From positions 186,001 to 250,000 of the forward strand of contig NZ_JAFFIW010000003.1 of assembly GCF_018588885.1 (NCBI RefSeq): a DNA stretch of 64,000 nucleotides, written 5' to 3'. The DNA is from Mesorhizobium sp. dw_380 (lineage in GTDB: Bacteria > Pseudomonadota > Alphaproteobacteria > Rhizobiales > Rhizobiaceae). The translations under genes and the position numbers were made by a program. Position 1 is the first letter of the stretch. Every line of letters starts with the position of its first letter. The notes under the pieces are model-generated. The model saw nothing but the letters and a program-made list of their open reading frames with translations. It did no database searches and was not told the origin of the DNA. Shown piece after piece: positions 8,361 through 17,311 of this stretch.

Positions 8361-8858
8361 ATGATCGAAGTAAAATCGTCAAGCGAAAATCGCGACGACA
8401 TAGCTGCCTCCATCGGCCTCGCCATCATGCAATGGCAGGACGCAACGCAAGCCTATGACGAAGCGGTGGGGACGAGGCTCGGGCTGAACATGGCCGAGCG
8501 CCATTGCATCGGGCTGCTCCATGGCGGCCCGCAATCGGCTGGCGCCATCGCAACGGCAACCGGGCTGACACCGGCCGCGGTGACGGCGCTGATCGACAGG
8601 CTGGAGGCGCGCGGCCTGCTGACGCGCGCGCGCAGTCTCGAGGACAGGCGCAAGGTGGTGATCGAGGCGACCGAGGCGACCGGGGAGTTGTCGGCGCGCT
8701 ATTACGGCGCCATCGCGCGGGAGGGAGAAAAATTGATCGCCACCTTCAGCGACGCCGAGCTCGCGACCATATCGCGCTTCGTCAATGCCGCACTCGACCT
8801 GCAGCGCGCTCAGCTTGCGCGGCTGAAAGCCGCGGGGTCGGACACCTCCGGGCGATAG
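8361..8858 (+). CDS. MarR-family transcriptional regulator
   Basis: A 165-aa dimeric winged-helix regulator. The helix-turn-helix spans about residues 60-90 (QSAGAIATATGLTPAAVTAL, recognition helix around TPAAVTALIDRLEARG), followed by a wing with the family's DRRK motif (SLEDRRKVV). Terminal helices for dimerisation flank it. Start: ATG 8361. It is transcribed away from the 55-aa membrane-protein gene across a palindromic candidate operator, the usual layout for a self-regulating MarR. The ligand is unknown. Confidence 0.85.
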   Translation: MIEVKSSSENRDDIAASIGLAIMQWQDATQAYDEAVGTRLGLNMAERHCIGLLHGGPQSAGAIATATGLTPAAVTALIDRLEARGLLTRARSLEDRRKVVIEATEATGELSARYYGAIAREGEKLIATFSDAELATISRFVNAALDLQRAQLARLKAAGSDTSGR

Positions 8859-8917
8859 GGCGCCGATGGCTCCCGCCTCCAAATCGGGGGCGGCAGAACA
8901 GGACGGCTTTCCCGGAA

Positions 8918-9754
8918 CTAGACCGTCGCCGGGTCGAGCGCCGGCTGGCCTTTCCGGCGCGCGACGATGGCCTCGAAATCCGCGGTCTGGAAGGCATCGC
9001 GCAAGGCGTCGAAGGACGGCAGCACGAAATAGGCGCGCTGGAACTTGTCGATCTCATAACCGGTGCGCATCACCGTTTCGAGATCGAAGGGCACGTGATG
9101 GGCATCCTTGCCCTCGACGGCGAACTGCAATTCGGTGAAGGACGACATCAGGCCGGCGCCGAAGGCCTTCAACGGCTGGCCGGGCTCCTGCATCAGGCCG
9201 TATTCGGCCGTGTACCAGTAGAGCCGGGTGATCATCTCGTCGCCGCCGAGCGCAATGATGTCGCCCGCCTTCTTGCCATACATCTGCATGAAGTCGGCGA
9301 ATACCGGCTGCGACAGCACCGGCACGTGGCCGAAGAAATCATGGAACATGTCCGGCTCGACGATGTAATCGAGCTCCTGCCTGGTGCGCAGCCAGTTGGT
9401 GACCGGGAAGCGGCGGTTGGCCAGATGATCGAAGAAGGGTGCGGCGGGGATGAGGCCCGGCACGGCGACGATCTCCCAACCGGTAAGCTTGCGCAGCTTG
9501 GCGCTGACGTCCTCGAAATCGGGGATGCGGTCGAGCAAGCCGAGCTTTTCGACACCGTCGAGGTAGGAGTGGTGGGCGAGCTTGCGGGTCAGCTTGGTCT
9601 GGCGGTCGCACAGCGTGCGCCACACCGCCTGTTCCTCGGCACTGTAGTCGTAATCCTGCGCCACGGTGAAATCGGCGCGGCAGACCGAATAGTCGCCGCG
9701 CAACCCCTGCGCCGCGGCATCGCGGGCATATTCGGCAACGCTCATCGTCGTCAT
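8918..9754 (-). CDS. phhA: Phenylalanine-4-hydroxylase
   Basis: A 278-aa cytoplasmic, iron- and tetrahydrobiopterin-dependent aromatic amino acid hydroxylase converting phenylalanine to tyrosine with O2. The size is that of the single-domain bacterial enzyme. The iron site is visible: both histidines in MFHDFFGHVP and the glutamate in WYTAEYGL. Start: ATG 9752-9754, with GGAG just upstream. It is divergent from an Lrp/AsnC regulator, a known arrangement for phenylalanine catabolism, and three GAGTGAA half-sites lie in the shared region. No pterin carbinolamine dehydratase gene is adjacent. Confidence 0.93.
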   Translation of the reverse strand: MTTMSVAEYARDAAAQGLRGDYSVCRADFTVAQDYDYSAEEQAVWRTLCDRQTKLTRKLAHHSYLDGVEKLGLLDRIPDFEDVSAKLRKLTGWEIVAVPGLIPAAPFFDHLANRRFPVTNWLRTRQELDYIVEPDMFHDFFGHVPVLSQPVFADFMQMYGKKAGDIIALGGDEMITRLYWYTAEYGLMQEPGQPLKAFGAGLMSSFTELQFAVEGKDAHHVPFDLETVMRTGYEIDKFQRAYFVLPSFDALRDAFQTADFEAIVARRKGQPALDPATV

Positions 9755-9813
9755 GGTTTTTCTCCTCGCAGATCGTCGATGGCTGACGTGCCCGAAGGGT
9801 AGCCGGATTTGCC

Positions 9814-9892
9814 GAGTGAAATCGGTTTTGATGATGGCTTGGAAGGGATATTTGGGATAAGATTCACTCACGATCCGCATCATAGGAGTGAA
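9814..9892. promoter_or_regulatory. Three GAGTGAA half-sites (candidate Lrp operator)
   Basis: GAGTGAA occurs at 9814-9820 and 9886-9892, and inverted (TTCACTC) at 9863-9869, giving one dyad TTCACTC-N16-GAGTGAA and an outlying third copy. The region lies between phhA and the lrp-type gene and overlaps the latter's Shine-Dalgarno sequence. Cooperative binding by the Lrp-type protein is inferred. Confidence 0.5.
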
Positions 9893-9893
9893 A

Positions 9894-10370
9894 ATGCCTC
9901 ATTTCGACGATTTCGAGATCAAAATGCTTGACGTCCTGCAGCGCGACGGCCGCAAGCCCGTCTCCGAGCTGGCGCAGGAGATCGGCCTGTCGACGACGCC
10001 GTGCGCGCGGCGCTTCGAGGCACTGCAGGAAGCCGGCATCATCAAGGGCTTTGCCGCGGTGATCAGCCGCCGCGCTGTCGGGCTGATGGTCGAGGTGTTC
10101 ATCCAGGTTCGCCTCGTCAGCCACAGCGACGGGTCACCCGAAGGTTTCATTGCCGCGGTCCAGCGCATGGACGAGGTGTCGTCATGCTGGACCATGACCG
10201 GCGAGTACGATTTCCTGCTGCATGTCATGGTGCCGTCGGTCGACGAGCTCAATGCTTTCGTCATGCACCGGCTGATGCGGCTCGACGGCGTGCGCGACGT
10301 CCATACGCAACTGGTGCTGCAGAACATCAAGGGCCCTGGCCACGTGCCGCTCGCGCATCTCCGGCGATGA
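9894..10370 (+). CDS. Lrp/AsnC-family transcriptional regulator
   Basis: A 158-aa leucine-responsive-type regulator. The N-terminal helix-turn-helix is at about residues 18-45 (VSELAQEIGLSTTPCARRFEAL). A C-terminal RAM/AsnC ligand domain contains the typical VSSCWTMTGEYDFLLHV strand. I chose ATG 9894 with AGGAG six bases upstream; a GTG at 9888 is the alternative. Being divergent from phhA, it probably activates phhA in response to phenylalanine or tyrosine, as its relatives PhhR/Lrp do in other bacteria; the effector here is inferred. Confidence 0.88.
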   Translation: MPHFDDFEIKMLDVLQRDGRKPVSELAQEIGLSTTPCARRFEALQEAGIIKGFAAVISRRAVGLMVEVFIQVRLVSHSDGSPEGFIAAVQRMDEVSSCWTMTGEYDFLLHVMVPSVDELNAFVMHRLMRLDGVRDVHTQLVLQNIKGPGHVPLAHLRR

Positions 10371-10487
10371 TGGTGCCGGCGTTCCTCAGTCGTTGAGGAA
10401 AAGCTGCACGCAAACTGCTGAAACGGGTCAATCGGGCGGCATCATCGCCGGCCAGCATGCGCGGATCAACTTCGCATGAGGTCCGTC

Positions 10488-12068
10488 ATGAAAATCGTCC
10501 TGATCAATCCGCCGCACACCGCCATCGGCAGCCGCGTGCCGGACGATCATCTGCCGCCGCTGGGCTTGCTGGCGATCGGCGGTCCGCTGATCGATGCCGG
10601 GCATGCGGTGCGGCTGGTCGATGCCGAGTTCGGGCCGATGCCGCTCGACAGGGTGGTGCACGAGGCCCTCGACGATCATCCGGACTTCGTCCTGATCGGC
10701 CATTCCGGCTCAACCTCGGCGCATCCGACCGCCCTGCTGATCGCCGAGATGATCAAGGCGCGCGAACCGGCGACCATCATCGTCTATGGCGGCGTCTTCC
10801 CGACCTATCACTGGCGCGACATACTGGCGGCAACCGACGTCTTCGACTTCATCGTGCGCGGCGAGGGCGAGGCGACCTGCATTGCGCTGGTCGAGGCATT
10901 GGAAATGCACCAGCCGGCGGCGAGCGTGGCCGGCATCGCCTTTCGCGACGATCTGCGGCGGCCCTTCGCGACGCAGCCAGCAATGACTATTGCCGACCTC
11001 GACGCCTATCGCGTCGGCTGGGAGCTGATCGATCCAAGCCGCTACAGCTATTGGGGCGGCAAGCGCGCAGTGGTCATGCAGTTCTCGCGCGGTTGTCCGC
11101 ATCTGTGCAACTATTGCGGCCAGAGGGGCTTCTGGACCCGCTGGCGGCACCGCGACCCCGTGAAGTTCGCCAAGGAGATCGCCTGGCTGCACCGGGAACA
11201 TGGCGTCGAGCTGATCAATCTCGCCGACGAAAATCCGACGGTTTCGAAGAAGACGTGGCGTGCCTTTCTCGATGCCCTGATTGCAGAGGATGTGCCGGTG
11301 CTGATCGTCGGTTCGACCCGCGCCGACGACATCGTGCGCGATGCCGACATCCTGCATCTCTACCGCAAGGCCGGCATCATCCGCTGGCTGCTCGGCATGG
11401 AAAACACCGACGAGCAGACGCTTCAATTGATCCGCAAGGGCGGCAGCACCTCATCCGACCGCGAGGCGATAAGGCTGCTTCGCCGGCATGGCATCCTGTC
11501 GATGGCGACCTGGGTTGCCGGCTTTGAAGATGAAGGGTTCCGCGACCTGTGGCGCGGCTTTCGCCAGCTCATCGCCTATGATCCCGACCAGATCCAGGCG
11601 CTTTATGTGACGCCGCATCGCTGGACGCCGTTTTTCCGGATCGCGCGCGACCGCAAGGTGATCCAGAGGGATGCCCGGCTGTGGGACTACAAGCACCAGG
11701 TGCTGCAGATGACACGGCTGAAGCCGTGGATGCTGTTCTTCAGCGTCAAGCTGATCGAACTCGCGGTGCAGTCGCGGCCGAAAGCGCTGGCGCGCATCCT
11801 GTTCCACCCCGATCCCGAGCAGCGGCACTCGATGCGCTGGTACACCAAGATGGGCCGCCGCGTCTGGTTCCGCGAGGTCTGGGGCTTTCTGGCGAGCGAC
11901 GGCCGGGTGAAGGACGGCCCGACGCTCGCCGAATTCTGGGGCGCGCCGCAGGACGCCGAGGAAGAAGCGATGGTCTTCCAGCGTCCGGCGAAAAGACCCG
12001 TCGTCGTGCCTGACGCCATGCGGCGTGCGGCGCCCGAACAGCCTGCCTTTCGCGTCCCGCCGCCATGA
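10488..12068 (+). CDS. B12-binding radical SAM protein, BchE-like
   Basis: A 526-aa protein with an N-terminal cobalamin-binding domain (about residues 1-150) and a radical SAM domain whose CxxxCxxC cluster is Cys203, Cys207 and Cys210 (CPHLCNYC), followed by GQRGFWTRWRHRDP. The architecture and this last block resemble BchE, the anaerobic Mg-protoporphyrin IX monomethyl ester oxidative cyclase of phototrophs. No other bacteriochlorophyll gene is in the window, so another substrate is plausible and I leave the symbol empty. Start: ATG 10488, with TGAGG six bases upstream. The C-terminal 130 residues are less typical and end in a proline-rich tail. Monocistronic. Confidence 0.75.
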   Translation: MKIVLINPPHTAIGSRVPDDHLPPLGLLAIGGPLIDAGHAVRLVDAEFGPMPLDRVVHEALDDHPDFVLIGHSGSTSAHPTALLIAEMIKAREPATIIVYGGVFPTYHWRDILAATDVFDFIVRGEGEATCIALVEALEMHQPAASVAGIAFRDDLRRPFATQPAMTIADLDAYRVGWELIDPSRYSYWGGKRAVVMQFSRGCPHLCNYCGQRGFWTRWRHRDPVKFAKEIAWLHREHGVELINLADENPTVSKKTWRAFLDALIAEDVPVLIVGSTRADDIVRDADILHLYRKAGIIRWLLGMENTDEQTLQLIRKGGSTSSDREAIRLLRRHGILSMATWVAGFEDEGFRDLWRGFRQLIAYDPDQIQALYVTPHRWTPFFRIARDRKVIQRDARLWDYKHQVLQMTRLKPWMLFFSVKLIELAVQSRPKALARILFHPDPEQRHSMRWYTKMGRRVWFREVWGFLASDGRVKDGPTLAEFWGAPQDAEEEAMVFQRPAKRPVVVPDAMRRAAPEQPAFRVPPP

Positions 12069-12152
12069 GCCTGAACCCGCTCGCCCTGGCCGCCGCCGCT
12101 CCATGCGCTAGTTTCTGGCGATCGAACCGCTGGTGACCGGCAGGAGGAAGCG

Positions 12153-12611
12153 ATGAACCTCGTCACGCATAAGAAGATGAAAGGCGACCGGATGATGCCT
12201 TGGGGGAAAGGCACCGTCGTGACCGGAGCCAAGGGGTTTGTCTTCCTTGCCGGCAATACGGGCACCGCAGAGAATTACGATCCGTCGGGCCACAAGGGCG
12301 GTGCGGTCGGTGACGCGGCGACGCAGTGGCGCTCCATTCTGACGAACATCAAATCTGATCTGGAGGAGCTTGGCAGTTCGCTCGAATATCTCGTCAAGAT
12401 CACCCAGTACGTCAAGGGACCGTTTCCGGACGGCGGGGCCTTGAGTTCGCCAAATTTCCGGCTGGACGTGATGGATGAATTCTTTGCCGAACACTGCCCG
12501 AAGCATTGCAGCTACAACAATCCACCGCCATCGGAAGTGATCGGAGTCGCCGCACTTGCCCATCCCGATCTCGTCATCGAAATCGTGGCGGTGGCGGCGC
12601 TGCCGGATTAG
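12153..12611 (+). CDS. RidA/YjgF family protein
   Basis: A 152-aa member of the Rid (YjgF/YER057c/UK114) family. Canonical RidA hydrolyses reactive enamine/imine intermediates from pyridoxal-phosphate dehydratases; other subfamilies differ. Typical features are FVFLAGNTGT near the start, QWRSILTNIKSDLEELGSS helical region, VVKITQYVKG-like strand (here LVKITQYVKG), and PPPSEVIGVAAL near the C-terminus. The arginine found before the end of canonical RidA (in the RxxVxV region) is not evident, so it may belong to a Rid1-7 subgroup of unknown activity. Start: ATG 12153 with AGGAGG upstream. Cytoplasmic. Confidence 0.8.
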   Translation: MNLVTHKKMKGDRMMPWGKGTVVTGAKGFVFLAGNTGTAENYDPSGHKGGAVGDAATQWRSILTNIKSDLEELGSSLEYLVKITQYVKGPFPDGGALSSPNFRLDVMDEFFAEHCPKHCSYNNPPPSEVIGVAALAHPDLVIEIVAVAALPD

Positions 12612-12659
12612 TGCCTGCCGCCCAAGCCGTGCTGCGCCCGGCGGCGCAACCGTGGACCG

Positions 12660-13553
12660 TCAGGGCACGATCAGCGTGCCGGCACCGTGTTCGGTGAACA
12701 GTTCGAGCAGCACGGAATGCGCCGTCTTGCCGTTGAGGATGACGACACCCTCGACACCGCGCTCGATCGCCTCGATGCAGGTTTCGACCTTGGGGATCAT
12801 GCCGCCCGAAACCGTGCCGTCCTTGATCAGCGCCCGGGCCTCGGCGACGGTCAGTTCGTCGATCAGCTTCTTGTTCTTGTCGAGCACGCCAGGCACGTCG
12901 GTCAGGAACAGCAGGCGCGAGGCCTTGCAGGCGCCGGCAATAGCGCCGGCGAAGGTGTCGGCATTGATGTTGTAGGTGTGGCCGTCGCGGCCGGGCGCCA
13001 CGGGCGCCAGCACCGGGATCATTTCGGAACGCGCCAGAAGGTCGAGCAGCGTGCGGTCGACCTCGACCGGCTCGCCGACGAAGCCGAGATCGAGCACGCG
13101 CTCGATGTTGGAATCCGGGTCGATCATGGTCTTGCGCGCCTTTTCGGCGAACACCATGTTGCCGTCCTTGCCGCACAGGCCGATCGCCCATTCGCCCTCA
13201 GCGTTGATCAGCGCGACGATCTCCTTGTTGATCGAGCCGGCCAGCACCATCTCGACGATCTCGACCGTCTTCTGGTCGGTGACGCGCAGGCCGCCTTCGA
13301 ACTTGGACTCGATGCCCATCTTGGTCAGCATGGCGCCGATTTGCGGGCCGCCGCCATGGACGACGATCGGGTTGACCCCGGACTGCTTCAACAGCGCGAT
13401 ATCCCTGGCGAAAGCCTTGCCGAGTTCGCTGTCGCCCATGGCGTGGCCGCCATATTTCACCACGACCGTCTTGTTCTCGTAGCGCTGCATGTACGGCAGA
13501 GCTCGCGACAGCAGGGCGGCCTGCATTTCGGCGGTGGCGGCGATGTCCGTCAT
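12660..13553 (-). CDS. argB: Acetylglutamate kinase ArgB
   Basis: A 297-aa cytoplasmic amino-acid kinase that phosphorylates N-acetylglutamate, the second step of arginine synthesis and often the arginine-controlled one. Motifs: [10 protein letters not shown] near the N-terminus for ATP/phosphate binding, [10 protein letters not shown] for the substrate loop, and [12 protein letters not shown] plus [11 protein letters not shown] towards the nucleotide-binding half. Start: ATG 13551-13553 gives the usual length; an in-frame ATG at 13580 would add nine residues. In many Rhizobiales argB follows engB directly, but here engB lies 8.5 kb upstream with unrelated genes between. Confidence 0.95.
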   Translation of the reverse strand: MTDIAATAEMQAALLSRALPYMQRYENKTVVVKYGGHAMGDSELGKAFARDIALLKQSGVNPIVVHGGGPQIGAMLTKMGIESKFEGGLRVTDQKTVEIVEMVLAGSINKEIVALINAEGEWAIGLCGKDGNMVFAEKARKTMIDPDSNIERVLDLGFVGEPVEVDRTLLDLLARSEMIPVLAPVAPGRDGHTYNINADTFAGAIAGACKASRLLFLTDVPGVLDKNKKLIDELTVAEARALIKDGTVSGGMIPKVETCIEAIERGVEGVVILNGKTAHSVLLELFTEHGAGTLIVP

Positions 13554-13835
13554 CGGTTTCCGGCTCTTGGTTTTGTGCATGTCGTCATCCCAAAACCGCT
13601 GGGCACTTTGGGCGACATGCATCAGGTAAAGACGGCGGCGTCTTAGCGGGAATTGGCGCCGCCCGCAAATGGCATCGCTGTCATATTCGCCGGGCTCACG
13701 ATCTCGTCATCGGTCAACTCGAAATGTTCTCCATCGATGCGGCCAGGCGGTGTCGTTTCGAGCCGATCACCTGCCTCGGAGTGAGACCCCGCCCAACCGG
13801 AGCTGAGCGGGTGTCATCATGGGAATTCCAGATGC

Positions 13836-14243
13836 TTAGTTTGCCGCCGGGACCGGGCAGTCCATGTCGCCTTCATTGCACTTCAGGTAAACCTTGAGCG
13901 CTTCCGTGCGGCTTTGAGTCAGGCTGTCGTGGCAGGAGCTGTTGACGAACGGATATGCGCTGCCGCCCTGAACAGTCGAGCTTTGAAAATCGCATTCGGC
14001 ATCGCGGAATGCGATCCATGCTTTCTGCGTCGCCACGAGAAGCTTGGTGGTGTCCGCATCGCCCTTCAGCCGACCTTCGATCTCCTTATAAACCCTATTC
14101 ATCTCCGCATCCGACTTCTTCAGGGATTCGGCGGCGCAGATGTTCATGTCCGACTGATTTGTCTTGTCGCCACAGTTTTCATCGGCAAACGCCAATGTCG
14201 ACGCCGCCAGGACCAGCGTGGCGGACAGTAACTGAGCTCTCAT
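13836..14243 (-). CDS. LprI/DUF1311 family secreted protein
   Basis: A 135-aa exported protein. An N-terminal signal peptide (about residues 1-20, LVLAASTLAFA then DENCG) precedes the Cys-rich LprI-type domain, with helices containing NICAAESLKKSD, VATQKAWIAFRDAECDF and SSCHDSLTQSRTEAL. The conserved AWIxFRDAECxF motif is diagnostic. Mycobacterial LprI inhibits lysozyme; most members have no tested role, so this is a periplasmic protein of unknown function. Start: ATG 14243. It stands alone, in its own transcription unit. Confidence 0.8.
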   Translation of the reverse strand: MRAQLLSATLVLAASTLAFADENCGDKTNQSDMNICAAESLKKSDAEMNRVYKEIEGRLKGDADTTKLLVATQKAWIAFRDAECDFQSSTVQGGSAYPFVNSSCHDSLTQSRTEALKVYLKCNEGDMDCPVPAAN

Positions 14244-14417
14244 GATGGGCCTCTCTTCAATCAAGTATCCATGCCCCGCCGACAATGTTGTCTTCTATCC
14301 CATTCGCAGCTCATTTTGAGGCTCGGCGGCCTCATCGCCGCTCATTTTCGATGCGATAATGAATTTTTTATTATTCGGCACACGCTAATACTCTCCCCTA
14401 ATTTTCAAGGAATTAGC

Positions 14418-15914
14418 CTATTGAGGCACCATCAGCGGCGCCCGCCGCTTCAGCCAGCCCGAGATCTTCTCCATCTGCGCGGCGAAGGACAAAAGCGTTT
14501 CCTCATCGCCCGGGCGGCCGGCGGCCTGGATGCCGAGCGGCAGGCCGGCATCGGTGACATGGACCGGCAGCGCGATCGATGGCTGGCCGCTGACATTGTG
14601 GATCGCCGGCCAGTGGGTGAACCAAAGGCTCTTGTCCATCAGCTGGCCGAAAATCGGTTCCAGCTTCAGCAAAGGCGTGAGATGGAACTTGTCGAGCAGG
14701 TTTTCGATCAGCTCGTCGGCGCCTTTGGGATCCATGGCGCCGCAGGCGAGCGGCGGATGGGCGATGATGGGCATCAGCACGGCGTCATACTGAGCGGTTT
14801 CTTCGATCATCCGCCGCGAGGCGGCATGCAGCCGCTGCAGGCCGGCATAGGTTTCGCCGGCCGAGACCATTTCGCCCAATCTGCCCAGCACCCGCGTGGC
14901 GCGCTCGATGTCGCCGGTAACGGGGCGGCCGACGCGCAGCGCTTCCGCCTGCAGCATGCCGGCGACGGCGGAAGCAACCGACCTGCAGAAGTCGGCGAAG
15001 AAATCGCGCCCGATGAACGGCAGGTCGATGTCCTCGACCGTGTGGCCGCCTTCGCGGGCGAGCGCCACCGCCGTATCGAGCGCTTTCATCGTCTCGGCAG
15101 AGATCGGCAGGCCAAGCGGCGACTTGCGGTAGACGGCCAGGCTGAGCTTGCCGGGATCGCGTGCGGCGGCGGCGACGAACGTGCCCTTCGGCGGCAGCGC
15201 GGCATAGGGCGACAAGGAGTCCGGGCCGTGGGTGAGGTCGAGCAGCAGCGCGCAATCTCGTACCGAACGGGTGACGGCATGATCGACCACCATGCCGTAC
15301 CAGCTTTCGCTCACCAGCGGCGTCAGCGGGACGCGGCCGCGCGAGGTCTTGAGGCCGACCAGCCCGGTGCAGGCGGAAGGCACCCGGATCGAGCCGCCGC
15401 CATCCGAGGCATGCGCCACCGGCACGACGCCGGCTGCGACCAGTGCCGCCGCGCCGCCCGACGAGCCGCCGGTGGTGTGTCCGGTGTTCCATGGATTGCG
15501 GGTAATGCCAAAAGCCTTGGATTCGGTCATCAGCCGCAGCCCGTGCTCCGGCGATGTCGAGGTGACGATCGGGATCAATCCGGCGGCGAGATAGCGCTCG
15601 GTCATTACCGAATTGACGTCGGGGGTCCAGGCGGGAATACGGCTGCCGCCATGCGACGGCACGCCCTTGATGGCGATGCCGAGATCCTTGATGGCGAAGG
15701 GCACGCCGGCCAGCGGCAGCGAGCGGTCGATGGTCTTCGCCCGGGTCCGCGCGGCCTCATAGAGCGGCTCTGCCGTGGCATTGATTTCGGGCCTTGTGGC
15801 CTCGGCGCGTGCGATCGCCGCTTCGGTCAGTTCGATCGCGGACAGTTCGCCCTTGCGCACAAGGCCGGCAAGGCCGGTCGCATCTTCTTCCCAAAGGATC
15901 CGTTCGACCGACAT
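14418..15914 (-). CDS. Amidase signature family hydrolase
   Basis: A 498-aa amidase of the AS family; relatives hydrolyse linear or cyclic amides, including 6-aminohexanoate cyclic dimer. The Ser-cisSer-Lys triad is complete: Lys76 in FAIKDLG, Ser151 in TGGSSGG, and the nucleophile Ser175 in SDGGGSIR, with the usual 24-residue spacing between the serines. It is cytoplasmic, with no signal. Start: ATG 15914 with GGGGGAG upstream; a longer open frame upstream is not conserved in style. GatA is unlikely because gatC/gatB are absent and the C-terminal half differs. The physiological substrate is unknown. Confidence 0.85.
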   Translation of the reverse strand: MSVERILWEEDATGLAGLVRKGELSAIELTEAAIARAEATRPEINATAEPLYEAARTRAKTIDRSLPLAGVPFAIKDLGIAIKGVPSHGGSRIPAWTPDVNSVMTERYLAAGLIPIVTSTSPEHGLRLMTESKAFGITRNPWNTGHTTGGSSGGAAALVAAGVVPVAHASDGGGSIRVPSACTGLVGLKTSRGRVPLTPLVSESWYGMVVDHAVTRSVRDCALLLDLTHGPDSLSPYAALPPKGTFVAAAARDPGKLSLAVYRKSPLGLPISAETMKALDTAVALAREGGHTVEDIDLPFIGRDFFADFCRSVASAVAGMLQAEALRVGRPVTGDIERATRVLGRLGEMVSAGETYAGLQRLHAASRRMIEETAQYDAVLMPIIAHPPLACGAMDPKGADELIENLLDKFHLTPLLKLEPIFGQLMDKSLWFTHWPAIHNVSGQPSIALPVHVTDAGLPLGIQAAGRPGDEETLLSFAAQMEKISGWLKRRAPLMVPQ

Positions 15915-16052
15915 GTGCGCTCCCCCAACCGCCGCCAAGCTAGCCAGCGGCGATTCCCTTGGCAATCGAAGCCTGTGTCCTGGCGCTGGAACTTTAGGCG
16001 CACAGAATATTTGCGTCATTGCAAATACAACGCATTTGCCTAATTTGCCCGC

Positions 16053-16592
16053 ATGACGCCGCAGGACATCACCAAGCTGATCGTCCGGACTTCGATGAAG
16101 GATCGGGCCGCGTTCGATCTGCTCTACCGGCAGACCAGCGCGAAACTTTTCGGCGTGTGCCTTCGTGTATTGAACGACCGGGGAGATGCGGAAGAAGCGC
16201 TACAGGAGGTCTTCGTCAAGATATGGACGAAGGCGGATCGCTTTGCTGTCTCCGATCTCAGCCCGATCTCCTGGCTGGTGGCAATCGCGCGTAACCACGC
16301 GATCGATCGCATCAGGGCGCGGCGCAAGCCTGCCGCCGATATCGATGCAGCGCTCGATGTGGCCGATCCGGCGCCGGGACCTGAGGCGATGACGGTGGCG
16401 GGCGACGAATCCGAACGCATCCATCATTGTCTCGATGAGCTGGAGAAGGACCGGGCGGCGGCCGTCCGGGGCGCTTATCTCAAGGGCGAAAGCTATGCCG
16501 AACTGGCGGAACGCCACGGCGTGCCGCTGAACACGATGCGTACCTGGCTGCGCCGCAGCCTGATGAAACTCAGAGAATGCCTGGAAAGATGA
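16053..16592 (+). CDS. ECF-type RNA polymerase sigma factor
   Basis: A 179-aa extracytoplasmic-function sigma factor. Region 2 spans about residues 20-90 (FDLLYRQTSAKLFG, DAEEALQEVFVKIW, WLVAIARNHAIDR); region 4 spans about 120-175, with the helix-turn-helix YAELAERHGVPLNTMRTWL. It is translationally coupled to the anti-sigma gene that follows (ATGA overlap at 16589-16592). The pairing predicts sequestration at the membrane and release on an envelope or oxidative signal. Regulon candidates by position are the decayed fasciclin gene and msrB downstream. I found no clear autoregulated promoter. Confidence 0.92.
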   Translation: MTPQDITKLIVRTSMKDRAAFDLLYRQTSAKLFGVCLRVLNDRGDAEEALQEVFVKIWTKADRFAVSDLSPISWLVAIARNHAIDRIRARRKPAADIDAALDVADPAPGPEAMTVAGDESERIHHCLDELEKDRAAAVRGAYLKGESYAELAERHGVPLNTMRTWLRRSLMKLRECLER

Positions 16593-17311
16593 CGCTCGCA
16601 GAGGACAATGGACCGGAACGTGGGGGCGACGACATGTTCGCCGCCGAGTACGTTCTCGGCGTGCTGCCGGCGGACGAGCGGCGGATCGCATCCAGGCGCA
16701 TCGATTCCGAAGCGGACTTCGCGCGGCTCGTCGATGGCTGGGAGGTTCGCCTCTCGCCGATGGCCGCCGCCTATCCGGAGACCGAGCCGCCGGCTTCGGT
16801 GAAGGCGGCGGTCGATCGCCGGCTGTTTGCATCGACCCCTGCGACGCGTGCCGAAGCACGCGGCGGCCTGTGGTCCAGCCTCGCCTTCTGGCGCGGCCTT
16901 GCGGCGGCGGCGGTCGCGGCACTCGCGATCTACATCGCCGTGCCCTACGTCAATCCTCCGGCCGTCCAGCCGCAGACGCGGCTCGTCGCCTCGCTGGCCG
17001 CCGATGGCAGCGACGTCAAATACCTGGCAGTCTATGATGCCGCGCATCACGAGGTCGGCCTGTCTCACGTTTCCGGCGAACGTGCCGCCGGCAAGGACTT
17101 CGAGCTGTGGATGATCGAGGGTAAGAATGCGCCGGTCTCTATGGGCGTCATCCCGGTCGGAGCGACAGCGCGTATCGTCGTCTCGCCAGCAGCCCAGCAG
17201 AAGCTCGCCCAGGGCGCGGTGCTGGCCGTGAGTCTCGAGCCGGTTGGCGGCTCTCTGACCGGGCAGCCAACCGGGCCGGTGGTTGCAGCGGGTGACCTGA
17301 AGAGCATCTAG
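16589..17311 (+). CDS. Anti-sigma factor, RskA-like, single-pass membrane protein
   Basis: A 240-aa protein. A short N-terminal cytoplasmic anti-sigma domain (about residues 15-95, with AAEYVLGVLPADERR) is followed by one transmembrane helix at about 100-120 and a periplasmic RskA/anti-sigma-K type C-terminal domain (KDFELWMIEGKNAPVSMGVI). The HxxxCxxC zinc motif of ZAS anti-sigmas is absent. ATG 16589 overlaps the sigma stop codon. It is expected to hold the upstream ECF sigma at the inner membrane. Its stop codon is followed directly by a fasciclin-gene remnant. Confidence 0.88.
   Translation: MTLAEDNGPERGGDDMFAAEYVLGVLPADERRIASRRIDSEADFARLVDGWEVRLSPMAAAYPETEPPASVKAAVDRRLFASTPATRAEARGGLWSSLAFWRGLAAAAVAALAIYIAVPYVNPPAVQPQTRLVASLAADGSDVKYLAVYDAAHHEVGLSHVSGERAAGKDFELWMIEGKNAPVSMGVIPVGATARIVVSPAAQQKLAQGAVLAVSLEPVGGSLTGQPTGPVVAAGDLKSI

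Noticed and set aside
14271..16043. A very long open frame antisense to the amidase gene
   Set aside because: It mirrors the GC-rich third-position pattern of the amidase, is rich in Arg/Gly/His without any domain, and the amidase has a complete catalytic triad.
15980..16052. ECF autoregulatory promoter (GGAAC ... CGTC) before the sigma gene at 16053
   Set aside because: GGAAC and CGTC are 21 bases apart, longer than the usual 16-17, so the match is not convincing.
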